DNA from: Flavimobilis rhizosphaerae
GTDB taxonomy: Bacteria > Actinomycetota > Actinomycetes > Actinomycetales > Cellulomonadaceae
Assembly: GCF_014852685.1 (NCBI RefSeq)
Contig: NZ_JACZDF010000003.1
Location: 186,001 to 250,000 of the forward strand
DNA length: 64,000 bases
Direction: 5' to 3'
Below are positions 25,042-34,133 of the stretch, one piece after another (the first letter of the stretch is position 1; every line of letters begins with the position of its first letter). The notes under the pieces were generated by a model. It was given only the letters and a program-made list of their open reading frames with translations. It searched no databases and had not been told where the DNA came from. Both the position numbers and the translations under genes were made by a program.

Positions 25042-28000
25042 TCAGACCCCGGCGACGACGTCGAGCGTCGAGGATCCGTCGGGGCGGCGCCGCACGGAGA
25101 TGCGGTCGGCGATCGCCTGCTTCATCGCGTCGACGTGGGAGACGACGCCGACGGTGCGCCCGCCGGCCTGGAGGTGGCTGAGCTCGGTCATGACGAGCTC
25201 GAGAGTGTCGGGGTCGAGCGATCCGAAGCCTTCGTCGACGAAGAGCGTGCCGAGGTCGATGCCTCCGGCCTCCGCGGTGACGACGTCGGCGAGGCCGAGC
25301 GCGAGGCACAGCGACACGTAGAACGTCTCGCCGCCGGAGAGGGTAGTGGGCTCGCGGTCGTCCTCGGTCGAGTGGTCGCGGACGCGCAGCGCGAGGCCGA
25401 GGCGGCGGCCACCGCCCTTCTCCTTGGCGTCGGAGCGGCGCAGCTCGTAGCGGCCGGACGACATCTGGCGGAGCCGGTCGTTGGCGGCGTCGAGCACCTC
25501 GTCGAAGCGGCGCGCGAGGACGTACGTCGAGAGGGTGAGTGCGGCGGCGTTGTCGGACGTCGACGCGTCGGCGAGGTTGGCCATGCGGATGACGGGAGCC
25601 GTCGACGCGTGGATGCCCGCGGCGGCGGTGACGGCCGCGACGACGTCGGCGGCGCCGCTGCGGGCGCGGGTGAGCGCGTCGTCCGCGGTGGCGGCCGCGG
25701 CGACGGCTGCGTCGCGTCGTTCGCGGGTTTCGTCGAGGGCGGCTTCTGCGGCCTCGAGCGCGGCGGTCGCGGTCGGGGTGTCGACGTCGGCGGGGAGCGC
25801 CGCGATCTCGGGCTCGGCGAGGGCCGCGCGTTCCGCGGCGACCTGCTGCTCGTAGAGCGTCGTCGACGACTCGAGGGCCTGGACCGATGTGCGGTCGAGG
25901 ACGGCGGCACGGGCTTCGTCGGCGCTGCTGAGCTCGGCCTCGGCGAGCGCGTCGGCGAGCGCGGTCCGCGCGGCATCGAGCGCTTCCGTGGCGAGCCGTG
26001 CAGCGGTCCGGGCGGCGGCGACCGCTGCGAGGAGCCGCTCCTGCTCGACGAGGTCGTCGTGGACGGCTGCGAGCGTCGGCGGTTCAGCGTCCGGTGCGGC
26101 GTGCTCGGCCCGTGCCGCGGCCACCTTGTCCGTGTCGGCGACGAGGGTCGCACGCTCGGCGTCGATCGAGGCCTCGGCGGTGGTCGTGGCATCGCGCGCG
26201 GCGTCGACCGTGGTGCGCAGCGCGGCGGTCGCGGCGTCGTGGGCGGCGATCTCCTGCGCGAGGGTCTCGACGTCGTGCGCGGCGGCGGTCGCAGCGGCGA
26301 GGGCGAGGGCCGCCGCGTCGACGGCGGCGTCCGCGGCGGTGGCGTCGAGTCCGCCGGTGCGCTCGACGAGCGCCGCGCGCTCGGCGTCGAGCGCGGAGCG
26401 TGCGTCGCGTGCCTCCTGGGCCTGCGCCTCAGCAGCGGCGCGGGCGTCGGCTGCGGCTTCGACCTGCTCGGGCGAGACGTGGTCGTCCCCGAGGGGCGCG
26501 GGGGCGGGGTGCTCGGTCGATCCGCACACGACGCACGGCTCGCCGTCGACGAGGTCGCGCGCGAGCTCGCCGGCGATCCCGTCGATCCGTGCGAGGCGCA
26601 GCGCTGCTTCGCGCTCGACGGCACTCGTGGCGGTCGCGAGGCGGTTGCTGAGGACGGTGTCGGCCTCGGCGATGCGCTGGTCGTGGCGGGCGAGTGCGTC
26701 GACCGCGCGTCGGACGGCGAGCGCTGCGGTGTGGTCGGCCTCGCGTTGCGGGACGAGCGCGGCGCCCTGCTGCGCCTCGCCGAGGCGTTTCGCGAGCGCG
26801 GCCCGCTCGGTGGGGCGTGCAGCGAGCGCCGCGGCGTCGGCCTCGGCGGTCGCTCGCTGGCGTGCGACGGCGGCGACGCGCTTCTCGAGCGTTGCTGCTC
26901 GCTCCGTGAGGCCCGCCTCGAGGTCGACGAGGTGCTCGAGCTTCGTGGCGGCGGTGCTGCGCGCGGCAGCGAGCACTGCGGCGTCAGCGTCGGGGGCGGC
27001 GAGGAGCGCGGCGACAACGGGGTGCTCGCGTGCGCTCGCGAGGACGTCGTCGTGCGCGTGCGCCGCGGCGACGTGCGCGGTCGTGGTCTTCTCGACGTCG
27101 TCGAGCCGGGCGACGACGCCCGCGGCACGTCGTGCGGCGGCGAGTCGCGCGACGTCGTGGGCCTGCTGCTCGGCTCGCGCCTCGAGCTCGGTGAGGCGCC
27201 CGGCCGCGGACTCGCGCCGTGTGACGAGGGCGAGCGAGGACCGTGCGAGACGGGCGACGCCCTCGCGCTCGGCGTGCGCTGCTGTGGCAGTGTCGCGGGC
27301 ATCGAGCGCGAGGCTGTGCTCGGTCTCGAGGCGGGAGAGGTGCGCGGTGACGAGCGCGACGAGCGCCTCGGAGGAGTCGGGGGCGGCGGCGAGCGCGCGC
27401 AGCTCGTCGGCGGCGGCCTCGTCGAGGCTGCTCGCGAACGCTGCGGCGGCGAGCGCGATCTGGGCGTCGGAGTCCTTGCGGGAGGCGAGCGCGGTCTTGC
27501 GGGCGTCGACGAGTCTGCTCTGGACGCGCTGGTAGATCTCGGTGCCGAAGACCTTCTGGAGGAGCGTCGAGCGGTCCTCGGGCCTGGCGCGGAGGAAGCT
27601 CGCGAACTCGCCCTGCGGCAGGACGATCGTCTGGACGAGCTGCTCGCGGGTGAGTCCGACGATGCGCGTCATCTCGGTGCCGACCTCGTCCGCGCGGCCG
27701 GAGAGGAACGTGCCGGGCGTCTGGTCGCCGAGGTCGCGGCCGAGGTCGAGCGCGTCCAGGTCGGTGGTCGACAGCTCCCAGAGCTTGGCGGTCGCCTGCT
27801 GACGCGTCGTGCCCGTGCCGCGCTGCTTGGGACGGTCGTAGGCGGGGCTGCGGCGCACGCGGTAGATGCCCGCGCCGGTCTCGAGGACGAGGTCGACGTA
27901 CGACTCGGTGCCGGGCCCGACGTGCGTCGAGCGCAGCCTGTCGTCGCTCGCAGCGTCGGCGGCGACCTTGCCGTAGAGGGCGTAGACGATCGCGTCGATG

Positions 28001-28131
28001 ATCGTCGATTTGCCAGCGCCCGTCGGGCCTTCGAGCAGGTAGAGGCCGCTCGCGCCAAGGCGAGCGAAGTCGATCGTGTGACGCTCGGGGTAGGGGCCGA
28101 CCGCCTGGAACGTGAGGGTGTGCAGGCGCAT
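25042..28131 (-). CDS. sbcC: SbcC exonuclease subunit (Rad50-like ATPase)
   Basis: 1029 residues. Walker A GPTGAGKST at 35-43, two long Ala/Glu-rich coiled coils, a zinc hook CVVC near residue 531 at their tip, and the C-terminal ABC part with TLSGGETFYVSLCLALGLAD and LGTLFVDEGFGSLD. Together with SbcD it forms the Mre11/Rad50-type complex that cleaves DNA hairpins and protein-blocked ends. The ATG overlaps the sbcD stop by one base (TGATG), so the pair is coupled. The many palindromes in this window would be natural substrates when extruded, which is inference. Confidence 0.96.
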   Translation of the reverse strand: MRLHTLTFQAVGPYPERHTIDFARLGASGLYLLEGPTGAGKSTIIDAIVYALYGKVAADAASDDRLRSTHVGPGTESYVDLVLETGAGIYRVRRSPAYDRPKQRGTGTTRQQATAKLWELSTTDLDALDLGRDLGDQTPGTFLSGRADEVGTEMTRIVGLTREQLVQTIVLPQGEFASFLRARPEDRSTLLQKVFGTEIYQRVQSRLVDARKTALASRKDSDAQIALAAAAFASSLDEAAADELRALAAAPDSSEALVALVTAHLSRLETEHSLALDARDTATAAHAEREGVARLARSSLALVTRRESAAGRLTELEARAEQQAHDVARLAAARRAAGVVARLDDVEKTTTAHVAAAHAHDDVLASAREHPVVAALLAAPDADAAVLAAARSTAATKLEHLVDLEAGLTERAATLEKRVAAVARQRATAEADAAALAARPTERAALAKRLGEAQQGAALVPQREADHTAALAVRRAVDALARHDQRIAEADTVLSNRLATATSAVEREAALRLARIDGIAGELARDLVDGEPCVVCGSTEHPAPAPLGDDHVSPEQVEAAADARAAAEAQAQEARDARSALDAERAALVERTGGLDATAADAAVDAAALALAAATAAAHDVETLAQEIAAHDAATAALRTTVDAARDATTTAEASIDAERATLVADTDKVAAARAEHAAPDAEPPTLAAVHDDLVEQERLLAAVAAARTAARLATEALDAARTALADALAEAELSSADEARAAVLDRTSVQALESSTTLYEQQVAAERAALAEPEIAALPADVDTPTATAALEAAEAALDETRERRDAAVAAAATADDALTRARSGAADVVAAVTAAAGIHASTAPVIRMANLADASTSDNAAALTLSTYVLARRFDEVLDAANDRLRQMSSGRYELRRSDAKEKGGGRRLGLALRVRDHSTEDDREPTTLSGGETFYVSLCLALGLADVVTAEAGGIDLGTLFVDEGFGSLDPDTLELVMTELSHLQAGGRTVGVVSHVDAMKQAIADRISVRRRPDGSSTLDVVAGV

Positions 28132-29330
28132 CAGGCGCTCACCTCCGTGCGCTGCGCGGCCTCGAGGGCGTCGCGGAGGACGGCTTGCTCGGCGTCGTCG
28201 GGCGCACCGCCGCGGACGTGCTCGACGAAGCCGCAGCACACGTCGAACGGGTCGGAGGCGGCGGTGACGGTGCGCGGGCCGGAGGCCGAGCCGCGGTCGG
28301 GCGGGTCGTGGAGGATGACGAGCGCGTGCGGCATGACGTCCTTGACGCGTGCGACGAGGTGCTCGGGGCGTTGCTCGTCGGTGACGGTGACGCGCACCCA
28401 GTCTGCGGCGTGCGCCGCACCGAGCGCGCCCGTGACCTCGTGGAACGTGCCGCGCACGTCGGCGAGCCGGCGCGGGACGGGCGCGGGCAGGAGCTCGGGC
28501 TCACCGACGACGCCGTCCGGGCCGAGCTCGACGAGGACGGTCGACTTGCGGTGGTCCTTCTCGGAGAAGGAGTACGCGAGGGGCGACCCTGAGTAGCGCG
28601 CGACGGTGCGCGTGCCGTCCGGCCCGTCGGCGACGGGGACGCGCTGCGGTCCGTGGAGGTGGCCGAGGGCGACGTAGTCGACGCCGCGCAGCACGCCGGC
28701 GGGCACGCTGTCGACACCGCCGACGCGGATGTCCCGCTCCGACTCGCTCGCCTCGCCGCCGACGACGAACGTGTGGGCGGCGAGCACGGCAGGGACACGC
28801 GCAGGATCGGCGACGCGCCGCGCGTCGAGGTCCGCGCGCACCCGGGCGGTCGCGGCGGCCGTCACGGCCTCGTGCGACCGGGCGAGGGGCTCCCCACCGG
28901 GCTCGGCGAGCCGATGACGGGCGTCGTCGGGGTCGAGGTACGGCAGGGCGTACACGTACGCGCCGACGCCGCCGTCGCGGTCCCGCAGGACGACGGGCGT
29001 CCCGACGTCCGCGACCGACGCGCGCACATGGAGGCCGTCGCGCATGAGCTCGGCCCCGAAGCCGAGGCGCGTCGCCGAGTCGTGATTGCCCGGCGTGAGC
29101 ACCACCTGGGTCACCTCGGCAAGGCGCCGCAGCACGTCAGACAACATGCGGACGGCCTCGACGGGCGGAATCGCGCGGTCGTAGACGTCACCCGCGACGA
29201 CGACCGCGTCAACCTCACGCTCACCCACGATCCCGACGAGGTGGTCGAGGAACTCGGCCTGGTGCCCGAGCAGGTCAACGCCGTGCAGCGTGCGCCCGAG
29301 GTGCCAGTCGGAGGTGTGGAGGATCCGCAT
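28131..29330 (-). CDS. sbcD: SbcD nuclease subunit (Mre11-like)
   Basis: 399 residues. Phosphoesterase motifs in order: TSDWHLGRTLHG, VVAGDVYDRAIPPVEA, TPGNHDSATRLG, and later AHTFVVGG and ALGHLHGPQRV. These hold the two Mn(II) ions. The C-terminal capping domain of the family follows. It supplies the endonuclease and 3'-5' exonuclease activity of SbcCD. Starts at ATG 29330; the gene upstream is divergent, with two strong hairpins in the gap. Confidence 0.96.
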   Translation of the reverse strand: MRILHTSDWHLGRTLHGVDLLGHQAEFLDHLVGIVGEREVDAVVVAGDVYDRAIPPVEAVRMLSDVLRRLAEVTQVVLTPGNHDSATRLGFGAELMRDGLHVRASVADVGTPVVLRDRDGGVGAYVYALPYLDPDDARHRLAEPGGEPLARSHEAVTAAATARVRADLDARRVADPARVPAVLAAHTFVVGGEASESERDIRVGGVDSVPAGVLRGVDYVALGHLHGPQRVPVADGPDGTRTVARYSGSPLAYSFSEKDHRKSTVLVELGPDGVVGEPELLPAPVPRRLADVRGTFHEVTGALGAAHAADWVRVTVTDEQRPEHLVARVKDVMPHALVILHDPPDRGSASGPRTVTAASDPFDVCCGFVEHVRGGAPDDAEQAVLRDALEAAQRTEVSA

Positions 29331-29393
29331 GCGCCGCACGCTACCCCGAGCCCCCGACATTCCCGGAGGCACCCCACGCCTCACCGCAAGATC

Positions 29394-29428
29394 CGAGCAG
29401 ATGGCTACTGGCAGCAACCATCTGCTCG
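29394..29428. other. 11-bp hairpin upstream of sbcD and the NYN gene
   Basis: Arms CGAGCAGATGG (29394-29404) and CCATCTGCTCG (29418-29428) are perfect, loop 13 bases. It lies in a divergent promoter gap, so an operator or 5'-UTR structure is as likely as a terminator. Confidence 0.6.
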
Positions 29429-29432
29429 AGCT

Positions 29433-29465
29433 CGCGCGCGGGGGACGTGTGGTCCCCCGCGCGCG
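29433..29465. other. 14-bp GC-rich hairpin upstream of the NYN gene
   Basis: Arms 29433-29446 and 29452-29465 (CGCGCGCGGGGGAC and its complement) are perfect around a GTGTG loop, 35 bases before the NYN start. It could shape the 5'-UTR or insulate the divergent transcripts. Confidence 0.6.
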
Positions 29466-29499
29466 ATAGCCTGCACCCAGCCGACCAAGGGAGCAGAAG

Positions 29500-30321
29500 A
29501 TGGCAGCGCCGAACGGCTCGCAGAGGCGACTTGCAGTCCTCGTCGACGCGGACAACGCGCCGGCCGCGATCATCGAGGGGCTCCTCGAGGAGGTCGCGCG
29601 CTACGGCGTCGCGACGGTCAAGCGCATCTATGGGGACTGGACCTCCCAGCAGATGAACTCCTGGAAGCGCGTCCTGCTCGCCCAGTCCCTCCAGCCCGTC
29701 CAGCAGTTCGCGTACACGACCGGCAAGAACGCGACGGACTCAGCACTCATCATCGACGCGATGGACCTGCTCCACACCGGTGATCTCGACGGGTTCTGCA
29801 TCGTGTCGTCGGACAGCGACTTCACGCGGCTCGCGTCGCGGCTGCGCGAGAGCGGCAAGAAGGTCTACGGCTTCGGCGAGGAGAAGACGCCGAGTTCGTT
29901 CGTCGCGGCGTGCGACCAGTTCATCTATACGGGCGTGCTTCGCCGCCCTGCGGCTGATCCCACCCCGGTGCCCACGGGACCTTCCAAGGGAGCGAGCCCG
30001 GTGACCACCCCGAAGAAGCCCCAGCCGGTGCCGTTCAGGTTCATCTGCCAGGCGATCGACGACATCTCCGGGGACGACGAATGGGCGCTGCTCAGCCAGT
30101 TGGGATCGCACCTCACAAAGCTCCGGCCCGGCTTTGATCCCCGCCTCTACGGCTTCGCCAAGCTCAGCACGCTGCTCGCGGCACAGCCTGATCTCGAGGT
30201 CACGCAGGCAGTCGTCGGCAACGGCGCGACCGCCGTGGTGCGCATCCGCCCCTCTGCAACTCCGGCTCTTTCGTCCGCTGCGAGGTCAACGGCCGGCACG
30301 CGGGCGACGGCGACCTCTTAG
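29500..30321 (+). CDS. NYN-domain RNase with C-terminal OST-HTH/LOTUS domain
   Basis: 273 residues. Residues 10-150 form a NYN (PIN-like, LabA/DUF88) domain with the acidic metal residues LVDADN, DSALIIDAMDLL and VSSDSDF. After a Pro-rich linker, residues 185-245 look like a LOTUS/OST-HTH domain (PFRFICQAIDDISGDDEWALLSQLGSHL). NYN proteins cut RNA, and LOTUS domains bind RNA, so RNA turnover or quality control is the likely role; the target is unknown. A GGGAGCAGAAG ribosome site fixes the start. Its stop overlaps the convergent ABC-F stop (TTAG shared), leaving no space for a terminator. Confidence 0.88.
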   Translation: MAAPNGSQRRLAVLVDADNAPAAIIEGLLEEVARYGVATVKRIYGDWTSQQMNSWKRVLLAQSLQPVQQFAYTTGKNATDSALIIDAMDLLHTGDLDGFCIVSSDSDFTRLASRLRESGKKVYGFGEEKTPSSFVAACDQFIYTGVLRRPAADPTPVPTGPSKGASPVTTPKKPQPVPFRFICQAIDDISGDDEWALLSQLGSHLTKLRPGFDPRLYGFAKLSTLLAAQPDLEVTQAVVGNGATAVVRIRPSATPALSSAARSTAGTRATATS

Positions 30322-31994
30322 AGCTCCAGCACCTCGCCCGCCCACCCCGCACGCCACCACCGGTCGTGTGTCGCGACGACGACGGTCCCGGGCCAGCCGT
30401 CGAGCGCGTGCCGCAGCTCGTCGACCAGGCGCAGCGAGAGGTGGTTCGTCGGCTCGTCGAGCAGCAGCAGGCTCGCGCCCTGGTGGACAACCATCGCGAG
30501 CACGGCACGTCGGCGCTGGCCGACGGACAGCTCCGCGAGCGGCCGGTCGAGGTCCCGCTCGGCGAGCAGCCCGTGCGGATCGACGGCGTCGGGGTCGTCG
30601 CCCCGCACTCGGGCGAGGGCCCCGAGCACCTCGCGGGGTGTCCGCCGGTCGTCCGCGAGCCCGACCTCCTGCTCGAGCAGCGCGACGCCGCCCGGTGCGA
30701 CCTCGACGACGCCGGACGTCGGCGCGAGGTCCCCCGCGAGCACGTGAAGCAGCGTCGACTTGCCCGACGCGTTCGTCCCGGTGACGAGCAGCCGGCCGCC
30801 CTGCGGCACGACGAGGTCGAGCGGCGCGAGCCGTCCCGCGACGCTCACCCTGTCGAGGCGGAGGGCTTCGCCTCGTGCGAGGCGCTCCGTTCCCGCCGCG
30901 GACGGCAGCGCGGCAGGGTCGGAGCCCGGGCCGCGGAAGACGGCTCCGTTCGGCACGGCGTCCACGTCCGTGGGGCCGGCCCGGAACCGCAGCGGCTCCG
31001 GCGGCCTCGCGGTCCCCGAGGTCATCAGGTCGTCGAGCCGTCTGCGCGCGTCCTTGACCCTCCGGGCGACCTGCTGCTCGACGCGGTCTCCCTGGCCGCC
31101 GTATGCGAAGCGGTTGCGGTCCGACATCGCGCGTCCGGGGGCGACGCGGCGTGTCGTCCCACCGTCCTCGGCGAGCGCGTCGCGCAGTCGCGCGATCTCG
31201 TCCTGCTCGGCGTCGTACCGCACGGCCTGGGCCGCGAGCGCGGCCCGACGCCGCAGGAGGTGGTCGCTGAGCGTCCCGCCGACCGCGGGACCGTCGTCGT
31301 CGAGGTCGAGCACCGCAGTCCCGACGGTGTCGAGGAGCAGCCTGTCGTGGCTCGCGACGACGACGGCGCCCGGGTAGGTGAGCAGCTCGGCCGTGAGGTG
31401 GTCGGCCGCTGTGTCGTCGAGGTGGTTCGTCGGCTCGTCGAGGAGGAGCAGCGCTGGTCGTCGGACGAGCAGCGCGGCGAGGTCGAGCCGTCTGCGCTCG
31501 CCGCCCGAGAGGTCGCTCAGCGGCCGTGCACGGTCGAGATCGGCGACTCCGAGGCCGGAGAGCATCCGTCCGAGGCGTGCGTCGACGTCCCACACGCCGG
31601 CGGCCTCGGCCGCGGCGAGCGCGCGGTCGTAGCGTCCTGTCGCGGACGCGTCCCCGTGGGCGAGCGCGGCCGCCGAGTCCTCGAGCTGGTGCTCGAGGGA
31701 GCGGACGTGCTCGACGGCCTCGTCGAGGAGCTGCCCGACGGTGCGCGGGTCGGCGGGGTCGGTGTCCTGCGTAAGCAGACCGCGGTCGGAGGGGAGCTCG
31801 AGGGCGCCTCCGTCAGGCTCCTCGAGCCCCGCCAGGAGACGCAGGAGGGTCGACTTGCCGGAGCCGTTCTCGCCGACGAGGGCGAGCCTCTGGCCTGCGG
31901 TGATGTCGAGATCGAGGCCGTGGAGGACGTGTCGGTCACCGAAGGTGCGCACGAGGTCGCGCGCACGGGCCGAGGAGTGGAGGGGGTGGGGCAT
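30318..31994 (-). CDS. ABC-F family ribosome-associated ATPase
   Basis: 558 residues, two ABC domains and no membrane segments. Domain 1: GENGSGKSTLLRLL, signature LSGGERRRLDLA, LLLLDEPTNHLD. Domain 2: GTNASGKSTLLHVL, signature LSVGQRRRAVLA, LLLLDEPTNHLS. The charged linker between them (residues about 240-330) is the P-site interaction motif of ABC-F proteins. Members act on the ribosome, either in antibiotic protection or translation factors; the exact subgroup cannot be told here. Close match to actinobacterial antibiotic-resistance ABC-F proteins in overall build. It ends by overlapping the NYN gene stop. Confidence 0.93.
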   Translation of the reverse strand: MPHPLHSSARARDLVRTFGDRHVLHGLDLDITAGQRLALVGENGSGKSTLLRLLAGLEEPDGGALELPSDRGLLTQDTDPADPRTVGQLLDEAVEHVRSLEHQLEDSAAALAHGDASATGRYDRALAAAEAAGVWDVDARLGRMLSGLGVADLDRARPLSDLSGGERRRLDLAALLVRRPALLLLDEPTNHLDDTAADHLTAELLTYPGAVVVASHDRLLLDTVGTAVLDLDDDGPAVGGTLSDHLLRRRAALAAQAVRYDAEQDEIARLRDALAEDGGTTRRVAPGRAMSDRNRFAYGGQGDRVEQQVARRVKDARRRLDDLMTSGTARPPEPLRFRAGPTDVDAVPNGAVFRGPGSDPAALPSAAGTERLARGEALRLDRVSVAGRLAPLDLVVPQGGRLLVTGTNASGKSTLLHVLAGDLAPTSGVVEVAPGGVALLEQEVGLADDRRTPREVLGALARVRGDDPDAVDPHGLLAERDLDRPLAELSVGQRRRAVLAMVVHQGASLLLLDEPTNHLSLRLVDELRHALDGWPGTVVVATHDRWWRAGWAGEVLEL

Positions 31995-32114
31995 GGGTCA
32001 CCTGCCGGATGTGGTGCGGGGCGCGCGGGAGCGCGCTCGGGCCGGGGCAGGTCATGCTCACATGCTGCCGAGGCTAGGTGGACCTGCGGAGAGTGACCAG
32101 TCCTTTTCCGGGCC

Positions 32115-32591
32115 TCAGAGCGGCTCGGTGACGTCGGCGACCGTCGCGTCGAGCACGCGCACCAGGTCGGCGCCGTCGACGGTCGCTGCCGTGCCGTGCG
32201 CGCCTGCGCCGATCGACACCTGCCCGACGACCCGCGTGTCGGCGACGACGGGCCAGGCGGTCGTCGCACCGAACGGGGTGATCGTGCCGCGCTCGTAGCC
32301 AGTGACCTCGAACGCCGTCGCGGCGTCGGGCATCGACATGCGCGAGACGCCGAGGAGCTCGCGCAACTTGGGCCAGGAGATCTGACGGTCGCCAGGCACG
32401 AGGACGAGCAGGAAGTCGCCCTCGCCGCGTCTCACAACGAGCGTCTTGATGATGCCCGACGGTTCCACGCCGCGTGCTGCGGCGGCCTCGGCGAGCGAGG
32501 ACACGCGCCCGTGCGTCGTCAACGTGAACGGGATCCCGGACGCTTCGAGAGCTGCGCGGGCGCGGGAGGCGCCGTCGGGGGAAGTCATCAT
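32115..32591 (-). CDS. YbaK/EbsC aminoacyl-tRNA deacylase-type protein
   Basis: 158 residues from the first of two adjacent ATGs; the first overlaps the upstream stop (ATGA). YbaK/ProX fold: ASGIPFTLTTHGRVSSLAEA, GIIKTLVVRRGEGDFLLVLVPGDRQI with the conserved Lys, ELLGVSRMSMPDAATAFEVTGYERGTITPFG. This family removes wrongly attached amino acids, mostly Cys or Ala from tRNA-Pro or similar. It is the second gene of a probable three-gene minus-strand run with a membrane protein and a SanA/YdcF protein. Confidence 0.9.
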   Translation of the reverse strand: MMTSPDGASRARAALEASGIPFTLTTHGRVSSLAEAAAARGVEPSGIIKTLVVRRGEGDFLLVLVPGDRQISWPKLRELLGVSRMSMPDAATAFEVTGYERGTITPFGATTAWPVVADTRVVGQVSIGAGAHGTAATVDGADLVRVLDATVADVTEPL

Positions 32592-33283
32592 GCGTCGGAT
32601 CCTCGACGATCGAGGTCCGGGTCCCGCCCGCCCGCGGGTGTGCTGGCTGTGCGCCCGGCGCGCGCGCTCGTGCCTGTCCCGTCGGCGCGAGAGGCCCGCG
32701 GGAGGCGCGGAAACTCCGCGAGCTGCACCCGACGCGCCCTCACGAACAGCACCGCGAGCACGATGAGCGCCGCCAACGCCAGCATGACGACGATCTGCCC
32801 GTACATGACGGTCCCGCCCGACGCGACCCACAGGTCGAGGTTCGACGGCGGCTCAACGGGCAGCAACGACCCGTCCGACGCGGTCGCGGTCGGCGTCGGC
32901 GTCCCGAGGATCTCGCCGCGCGTCGCGGCCTCCTGGGCTGCAGCGGTCCCGGGCGCGAGCAGCATCGCGACACCCCACGGCAGCCCGACGGCCCAGACGA
33001 CGGCGAGCACGAGGTAGCGCATCGGCACGAAGCGCCGGTTCATGCGCAGCGGCGACGCGTCGGACGTGAACCCGCGCAGCGCGATGGTCACGCCAACGGC
33101 GTAGACGACGACGAACGCGAGCAGCCAGCCGCGCGTGAGCTCGGACTCCTCGTCCTTCACCCACACGACGAGCGCGAGCAGCGGCAGCACGAGGAGCAAG
33201 AGCCCGACGGTTGCGTCGCCCGGCGCGGGCGGCGTGCAGCGCTGCCCCGTGCGGGCGTGCGTGGCGGGGCGGTCGACGCTCAT
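32588..33283 (-). CDS. Membrane protein of unknown function
   Basis: 231 residues. Hydrophobic segments at about 25-42 (VGLLLLVLPLLALVVWV), 52-70 and 88-112, then an extracytoplasmic-looking stretch with Thr/Pro residues, and a last helix at 160-182 (IVVMLALAALIVLAVLFV) followed by a basic, disordered tail. No family recognised. It overlaps the YbaK-type gene by 4 bases and follows the SanA/YdcF gene by 9 bases, so all three probably share one transcript. Confidence 0.7.
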   Translation of the reverse strand: MSVDRPATHARTGQRCTPPAPGDATVGLLLLVLPLLALVVWVKDEESELTRGWLLAFVVVYAVGVTIALRGFTSDASPLRMNRRFVPMRYLVLAVVWAVGLPWGVAMLLAPGTAAAQEAATRGEILGTPTPTATASDGSLLPVEPPSNLDLWVASGGTVMYGQIVVMLALAALIVLAVLFVRARRVQLAEFPRLPRASRADGTGTSARAGRTASTPAGGRDPDLDRRGSDA

Positions 33284-33292
33284 GCGCCGAGA

Positions 33293-33991
33293 CTACCGAG
33301 CGCCGAGGACGTCGGCGACGCCCGGCTCGTCGGACCAGGGTCGCGCCGGCTCGCGCCCGACGAGGGCGTCGACCGCGGCCTTCCACGACGCGAGGAGGTC
33401 GCGCACCTTCCACGCGGCGAGCTTCGACGGTTCGACCGATGCCGACGACACCGCGACCCCGACGGCGTCGATCCCCGCGGCCCGGGCGGAGAACACGGCG
33501 CGCGGCAGGTGGTAGTCCTGCGTGACGACGATCGCGTCCTCGACGCCGAAGACGGTGCGCGCCCGCACGGCGGAGTCGTGCGTGTCGAGCCCCGCGAAGT
33601 CCTGGAGGACGACGCCCTCCGGCACGCCAGCACGCACGAGGTAGTCCTTCATGGCCGTCGGCTCGTCGTACCCGACGGTCGAGGAGTCGCCCGAGACGAG
33701 CACGCCGCGCACGACGCCCCGCTCATAGAGGTCGACGGCCGCGTCGAGCCGCCGCCCGAGGTACGTCGACGGCGTCCCGTCGGGCCGCAGCCCCGCGCCG
33801 AGGACGAGCGCGACGGTCCGCGGGGGTGCGTCGGCAAGGTCGACGACGTGCTGCCGCCCGCTCACCTGCACGACGGCGACGGGTGTGACGACGCCGACGA
33901 CGCCGACGCACGCGGCGACGAGGAGCGCCCGGCGCAGACGGCGGCGCGGTCGCGCCTCAGGGACCTCGACGAGCTCAATCAGGGACGTCAT
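33293..33991 (-). CDS. SanA/YdcF-family (DUF218) envelope protein
   Basis: 232 residues from ATG 33991, chosen because AGGA lies 9 bases upstream; an ATG at 34000 has no room for a ribosome site. One N-terminal membrane helix (LLVAACVGVVGVVTPVAVV), then the DUF218 domain: VALVLGAGLRPDGTPSTYLG, GVLVSGDSSTVGYDEPTAM, TVFGVEDAIVVTQDYHLPRAVF. SanA of enteric bacteria affects envelope permeability to vancomycin; the biochemical role is unclear. First gene of a three-gene run; divergent from a coiled-coil lipoprotein gene. Confidence 0.9.
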   Translation of the reverse strand: MTSLIELVEVPEARPRRRLRRALLVAACVGVVGVVTPVAVVQVSGRQHVVDLADAPPRTVALVLGAGLRPDGTPSTYLGRRLDAAVDLYERGVVRGVLVSGDSSTVGYDEPTAMKDYLVRAGVPEGVVLQDFAGLDTHDSAVRARTVFGVEDAIVVTQDYHLPRAVFSARAAGIDAVGVAVSSASVEPSKLAAWKVRDLLASWKAAVDALVGREPARPWSDEPGVADVLGAR

Positions 33992-34133
33992 GCGCACCAT
34001 CCTGCCCGGTCCGCGTCCGGAACACGCGGGTACGGACCTCCCTGCGCAGGATCTCCGCAGGTGTGCCGCTCTGGTGTCGGTGGCTCCGACTAGGCTCGGT
34101 GATGCCTCGCCGCCCATTCCTCACGGAGGACCC

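Noticed and set aside
24859-28596. A 1245-residue plus-strand protein opposite sbcC and sbcD
   Set aside because: It is a mirror frame of high-GC codons over two well-supported minus-strand genes, very rich in Arg, Gly and Val, with no recognisable motif.
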